A stretch of DNA of 64,000 bases from Mucilaginibacter sp. KACC 22063 (GTDB taxonomy: Bacteria; Bacteroidota; Bacteroidia; Sphingobacteriales; Sphingobacteriaceae): NCBI RefSeq assembly GCF_028736115.1, contig NZ_CP117877.1, positions 1,116,001-1,180,000 of the forward strand, in the 5' to 3' direction. Positions 60,710-64,000 of this stretch are shown piece after piece; position 1 is the first letter of the stretch; every line of letters begins with the position of its first letter. The notes beneath the pieces were generated by a model. That model was not told the DNA's origin, ran no database searches, and worked only from the letters and a program-made list of their open reading frames with translations. The translations under genes were made by a program, and so were the position numbers.

Positions 60710-60717
60710 TATCTTTG
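60710..60717 (+). promoter_or_regulatory. -7 element of the 60734 gene
   Basis: TATCTTTG, 16 bases before the ATG, in a stretch (CATTTCTTATCTTTGC) also found before the PhnA-like gene at 61932. Confidence 0.55.
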
Positions 60718-60733
60718 CAAAAAACCGAACACC

Positions 60734-61363
60734 ATGAAACATGTGCTATTTCTCTTATCCTTATCACTAATTTCCTTTACCCTGTTTGCACAATCCTTTG
60801 AAGGAAAGATTATTTATCAGAATACTTTTAAAAGTAAAACACCGAATGTGTCAGACGGACAGTTTAGTACTATGCTCGGTAGCGTTCAGAATTATTACAT
60901 GAAAGGTGGTGATTATAAATCAGAGAGTAATGGCAAATTTGTACTATGGCAACTTTATGTGAACAAGGATAACAAGTTGTACAGCAAAGTCGCGAACTCC
61001 CAAGCGATTCTTTGGAACGATGGCGCTGCAAATCCTGATGAAGTAATTAGTAGTGAATTGCATAAAGGCATAACTGAAATATTAGGATATAAATGTGACG
61101 AGTTGGTTTTAACTTGTAAAAGTGGAATTCAAAAATATTATTTCACTTCCAAATTATCAGTGGATTCAAAGTTGTATTCTAATCACCAGTTCGGCAACTG
61201 GTATGCCTACTTGTCAAAAGCTAATGCCATTCCACTAAAAATGGTAATTGACAACGTTCAATTTAGAATGGAAAGTGTAGCAACTGAAGTAAAGCTAATG
61301 AAATTGGAGGATAATTTCTTTGCTTTGCCGGCAAATGTTCAAGTCGTAAAAAGCCCATACTAG
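60734..61363 (+). CDS. Exported protein, GLPGLI/DUF4412-like
   Basis: 209 residues from MKHVLFLLSLSLISFTLFAQ, a signal peptide. The mature part follows the pattern of Bacteroidota exported proteins that begin FEGKIIYQNTF and contain a GYKCDELVLTCKSG segment, then YYFTSKLSVD and a closing beta-hairpin. The 36 upstream codons of the longer frame are ignored because the promoter lies within them. Role unknown. Confidence 0.75.
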   Translation: MKHVLFLLSLSLISFTLFAQSFEGKIIYQNTFKSKTPNVSDGQFSTMLGSVQNYYMKGGDYKSESNGKFVLWQLYVNKDNKLYSKVANSQAILWNDGAANPDEVISSELHKGITEILGYKCDELVLTCKSGIQKYYFTSKLSVDSKLYSNHQFGNWYAYLSKANAIPLKMVIDNVQFRMESVATEVKLMKLEDNFFALPANVQVVKSPY

Positions 61364-61420
61364 CAATAAGTTAAGAACTGGAGAAGTATTTTAAAAGGGG
61401 TAATGTGTTAGATTTAAATT

Positions 61421-61849
61421 ATGAACCACATCAAAAAACTCCTCAGCATTTTCAAACAGCCAAGACCTCAATTGGATGATAATGAAAGTGTTACTTGCTG
61501 GAAGTTTGATGGACTTTTAAAGAACCTGAATGTCTTATCGTTACCAGCAGATAGGCAAAAAGCTATTATGGGTTATGGCTGTATTGCCGATGAAATGGCA
61601 GAAGATTTTAATACTTATTTCACTCTGAATAGGCAAGAGTACCTGGAGAAAGGGTTACTCGATCAGCAGCAATGCGATCAATTAGATAAGCTTGATAGCT
61701 TGTTAGAAAAGTATAGTGGTGACGGTAACACTGGCTTTTGGGATGACCAACAATTAGATACAAATAAGGACTGGCAATCGGTAAGAGAAATTGCTAAACA
61801 TATATTAATCGTGCTTCGTAAAGACAATTCAGATATAGGGTATAGTTAA
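61421..61849 (+). CDS. Conserved-looking cytoplasmic protein, unknown
   Basis: 142 residues, acidic, no membrane helix. Segments such as VTCWKFDGLLKNLNVLSLP, IMGYGCIADEMAEDFNTYF and WQSVREIAKHILIVLRKD suggest a small alpha-helical protein. No family recognised. It lies 57 bases after the 60734 gene, with the PhnA-like gene 82 bases further under its own promoter. Confidence 0.6.
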   Translation: MNHIKKLLSIFKQPRPQLDDNESVTCWKFDGLLKNLNVLSLPADRQKAIMGYGCIADEMAEDFNTYFTLNRQEYLEKGLLDQQQCDQLDKLDSLLEKYSGDGNTGFWDDQQLDTNKDWQSVREIAKHILIVLRKDNSDIGYS

Positions 61850-61908
61850 AACTAAGTGGCTTTTTTAGGCTTGCTAAATTCCATAAGCCATACCAACGCA
61901 TCATTTCT

Positions 61909-61916
61909 TATCTTTG
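61909..61916 (+). promoter_or_regulatory. -7 element of the PhnA-like gene
   Basis: TATCTTTG, 15 bases before the ATG at 61932; the surrounding CATTTCTTATCTTTGC is shared with 60703-60718. Confidence 0.55.
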
Positions 61917-61931
61917 CCAAAACTGAATACA

Positions 61932-62267
61932 ATGGAACTCCCTGCTTGCCCTGTTTGCCAATCGGCTTATACATATGAAATGAATGATTTATTGGTTTGC
62001 CCCGAATGTGGGCACGAGTGGAAGCAAGAAAAAGTTGTTGCCGCGAATGACGAATTGGTAGTGAAAGACAGCAACGGTAATATCCTGCAAAACGGCGACT
62101 CGGTTGTAGTGATCAAAAACCTGCCGGTAAAGGGCTCTCCACATGGGATAAAGGCCGGTACTAAAGTAAGGAACATCCGCTTGGTCGACAGCGACCATAA
62201 CATTGATTGTAAGATTGACGGTTTTGGAGCTATGGCCTTGAAATCAGAATTTGTGAAAAAGGCTTAG
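61932..62267 (+). CDS. PhnA-like zinc-ribbon protein
   Basis: 111 residues from [20 protein letters not shown]-terminal zinc ribbon with CPVC and CPECGHEW, then the domain [29 protein letters not shown] (given here in part as [15 protein letters not shown]) typical of PhnA/YjdM. Despite its name the E. coli protein is not a phosphonate enzyme for certain; the role is unknown. A TTG start at 61914 is rejected because it lies in the -7 element. Confidence 0.85.
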   Translation: MELPACPVCQSAYTYEMNDLLVCPECGHEWKQEKVVAANDELVVKDSNGNILQNGDSVVVIKNLPVKGSPHGIKAGTKVRNIRLVDSDHNIDCKIDGFGAMALKSEFVKKA

Positions 62268-62273
62268 TCGCAC

Positions 62274-62690
62274 TTGAAACCGTCATTATTCTACAGTCTG
62301 AAAGTTTGGCTTACATCGGTAGTGTTAAGCCCGGTTATAATTGTGTTGACAAAACTGGCTGTGCTTAACCAAGATGGGGTTATCAGCACTGTTACAGGTA
62401 TATTAGGTGGTATCGCTTTCTTTATTTATGTAGGGTTGGTGCTATCAATACCCAGTTGGCTACTTTTATGGTTGAGCACTTTTCTATTGTTAAGGTCTAA
62501 ACAGCGTAACGAGATTAAAAGAGTTATCCTGACTGCTGTTGCGCTTGTATTGTCGTTTCTTCCATTCTGTTTATTTTTAGGTAGGCGAAGTAATGAATTT
62601 GATTCTGAGCCGCTTGGATGGCTGGTAATTTATGCCAGTATAATTGTGTGTGGCATTTGGCTTTACAAGTTGCCCGTTGTTGAAGAATAA
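62274..62690 (+). CDS. Small multi-pass membrane protein
   Basis: 138 residues, about four membrane helices, starting at TTG 62274 (MKPSLFYSLKVWL), 7 bases after the PhnA-like gene, hence co-transcribed. No conserved motif recognised. Confidence 0.6.
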   Translation: MKPSLFYSLKVWLTSVVLSPVIIVLTKLAVLNQDGVISTVTGILGGIAFFIYVGLVLSIPSWLLLWLSTFLLLRSKQRNEIKRVILTAVALVLSFLPFCLFLGRRSNEFDSEPLGWLVIYASIIVCGIWLYKLPVVEE

Positions 62691-62708
62691 ATATTCAGAG
62701 CCATATTT

Positions 62709-63491
62709 TTATGATGGAAACAGCAACAGAGGTGTATGTATCTGCTGATATTCGCTTTCAGTCGCAACAATCAGGTTATTATAGTGCGATCGGCGGTAGC
62801 TTAGCATAAACAGGTCAATATGCATAATGTGGGCAAGTACATCAACTGTTTTGGTGATGTTACGCTCTTTGATGTTCATCAGCTTCATAGTTTCGGCACC
62901 CACCAGTTCTTTAAACATACTGTTGGCAAAAGGTTCTGCCATGTCCGGCAGGCCAGATGCTGCTACGTTGCAAATCGTTAAATTGTTCTTCAGCCCGCGC
63001 TGTAATTGCCTTGCGAAACTCACAATCTCGCGTTTGCAATAACGCAGGTCTGTTAAATAACCAATGTGGTTTAATGATAATGCCGCTCCTTGGGGTATCA
63101 AAAACAGCGGGCAAAGTGTTTTGCTTAGAATGTTTTGCAGATCAAGGTCAATCTTATTGCAGATCGTTTTGCATCCCTTTACAATTACATCTATTTTATA
63201 TTTACTTACCAGCTGGTACATACCAAGCCTGGCAGTTTCCTGGTAGCTGAGGTAGGTAACAATGTCGTCGTTCTGCGGCTGGCTTTCTGTGGGATTTGAT
63301 TCTTTAATTTGATAATCATCCGGATTAGTTCCTGCAACGGTAGATAACTGCATAGCCGTAGCCGATACAATTGGCGGCGCAGTGAACATTACAATGATCT
63401 TTGATTTTAATTTTTCAGCAAGATTGCGGGTGTAAATCAATGCATGGTCGCCTTCAGACTCACGGGTGTGTATAAAAAGAAATGTATTCAT
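62709..63491 (-). CDS. Universal stress protein family (tandem UspA-like)
   Basis: 260 residues from MNTFLFIHTRESEGDHALIYTRNLAEKLK; the 14 extra upstream codons are not protein-like. Two weakly similar halves, each with a Rossmann-like start (NTFLFIHT and LSLNHIGYLTD). The usual ATP-binding GxxGx9GS motif is not obvious. A stress-related role is inferred from the family. Confidence 0.75.
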   Translation of the reverse strand: MNTFLFIHTRESEGDHALIYTRNLAEKLKSKIIVMFTAPPIVSATAMQLSTVAGTNPDDYQIKESNPTESQPQNDDIVTYLSYQETARLGMYQLVSKYKIDVIVKGCKTICNKIDLDLQNILSKTLCPLFLIPQGAALSLNHIGYLTDLRYCKREIVSFARQLQRGLKNNLTICNVAASGLPDMAEPFANSMFKELVGAETMKLMNIKERNITKTVDVLAHIMHIDLFMLSYRRSHYNNLIVATESEYQQIHTPLLLFPS

Positions 63492-63714
63492 TGGTGTAGA
63501 TTGATCCCTAAATTGGACTGAATATTTTAACAATAATTTAATCCCTTAGTTTTGAGTTAAATGTCATAATTGTGTTTTTAAATAGTTAAAATGCGTGTTT
63601 TTACGGCAGGAAGGTATAAATACGTATGTTGCCAAGAACTATCCGAATAGGATAAATTAGTGTTAACCTATTATTATAAAATTAATTACAGCAGGCGTTT
63701 AACAGCATAAGGTT

Positions 63715-63722
63715 TACTTTTG
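63715..63722 (+). promoter_or_regulatory. -7 element of the glycerophosphodiesterase gene
   Basis: TACTTTTG, 18 bases before the ATG. The 249-base gap before it has no other clear feature. Confidence 0.45.
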
Positions 63723-63740
63723 CCGCATTAATTGAGCACT

Positions 63741-64000
63741 ATGAAATTTATTACCCCTCTGCTTATCTGCCTTATTTTTTCGCAGGTTATTTCCGCACAA
63801 AATAAAGTAATGGTTACCGCGCACCGCGGCGATTGGCGTAACGCTCCGGAAAACTCTGTACGTGCTTTCAAAAGCGCAGCTGCAATGGGTGTAGATATTG
63901 TGGAGCTTGACCTGAAAAAAACCAAGGACGGCGAAATCGTAATTATGCACGATGAAACCATCAACCGCACTACAGACGGTAAAGGCAAACCGTCAGATTA
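63741..64000 (+). CDS. Glycerophosphodiester phosphodiesterase, 5' part
   Basis: The first 86 codons, running off the right edge. Signal peptide (1-19, VISAQ), then the catalytic GDPD start: TAHRGDWRNAPENSVRAF with the catalytic His, and VDIVELDLKKTKDGEIVIMHDETINRTT with the metal-binding Glu/Asp and second His. It would cleave glycerophosphodiesters outside the inner membrane to glycerol-3-phosphate and an alcohol. Confidence 0.93.
   Translation, partial: MKFITPLLICLIFSQVISAQNKVMVTAHRGDWRNAPENSVRAFKSAAAMGVDIVELDLKKTKDGEIVIMHDETINRTTDGKGKPSD

Noticed and set aside
1..64000. Prophage, insertion sequence or integrase gene
   Set aside because: No transposase, integrase, capsid, portal or terminase motif was seen in any convincing frame; mobile signals are limited to short palindromic repeats.

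Overview
The window is about 64 kb of a Bacteroidota chromosome, most like family Sphingobacteriaceae (Mucilaginibacter/Pedobacter type). The signs are the phylum-specific promoter pattern (TTTG or TTG, about 19 bases, then TAnnTTTG) in front of many genes, few Shine-Dalgarno sites, two TonB-dependent receptors with carboxypeptidase-like N-terminal domains, DUF3098 and DUF4293 proteins, a GH97 glycosidase, an endonuclease III gene next to an ECF sigma factor, and several families of short palindromic repeats. No rRNA operon, prophage, transposase or CRISPR array was seen. One tRNA (Phe) is present.

Layout. 1-2.6 kb: 5' part of a TamB-like envelope protein, divergent from tsaD. 2.6-8.3 kb: tsaD, a small membrane protein, recA, a lipoprotein, nth, and an ECF sigma factor with a small partner gene. 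8.3-11.9 kb: uvrA, then a gap holding three very short hydrophobic peptide genes on the minus strand, in tandem at a 145-base period. 11.9-18.5 kb: uppP-DUF3098-ftsX, small unknowns, an ABC exporter, truA carrying an in-frame palindromic repeat, DUF4293 and a polysaccharide deacetylase. 18.6-23.3 kb: TolC and membrane-fusion protein without a pump gene, gpsA between two perfect hairpins, and two small exported proteins. 23.3-30 kb: DEAD-box helicase, aconitase, a dense palindrome field, truB-ribF. 30-41 kb: membrane protein, two TonB receptors each beside a small Cys-containing protein, LysE-type transporter, cobalamin-binding-like protein, metallo-hydrolase, NADP oxidoreductase, BLUF photosensor, GNAT. 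41-45.3 kb: surface-glycan genes (three glycosyltransferases and a flippase). 45.4-54.8 kb: rpsF-rpsR-rplI, mtgA, GH97, truncated haemoglobin, SPFH protein with a ribbon-helix-helix partner, and a two-gene Fe-S redox module. 54.9-64 kb: tRNA-Phe, then a more AT-rich accessory stretch of exported and membrane proteins (beta-barrel, possible DUF6263, CPBP-like, cytochrome c-like, PhnA-like, USP), ending in a truncated glycerophosphodiesterase.

Best candidates for something new: (1) the micropeptide array at 11230-11597; (2) strong AGGAGG sites before rpsR and rplI, in a phylum whose ribosome normally hides its anti-Shine-Dalgarno sequence using the products of rpsF and rpsR themselves; (3) repeats that have become protein-coding in both truA and truB; (4) a set of promoters lying so close to start codons that the mRNAs would be leaderless. 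All positions and readings come from inspecting the sequence by eye; no database search was run.
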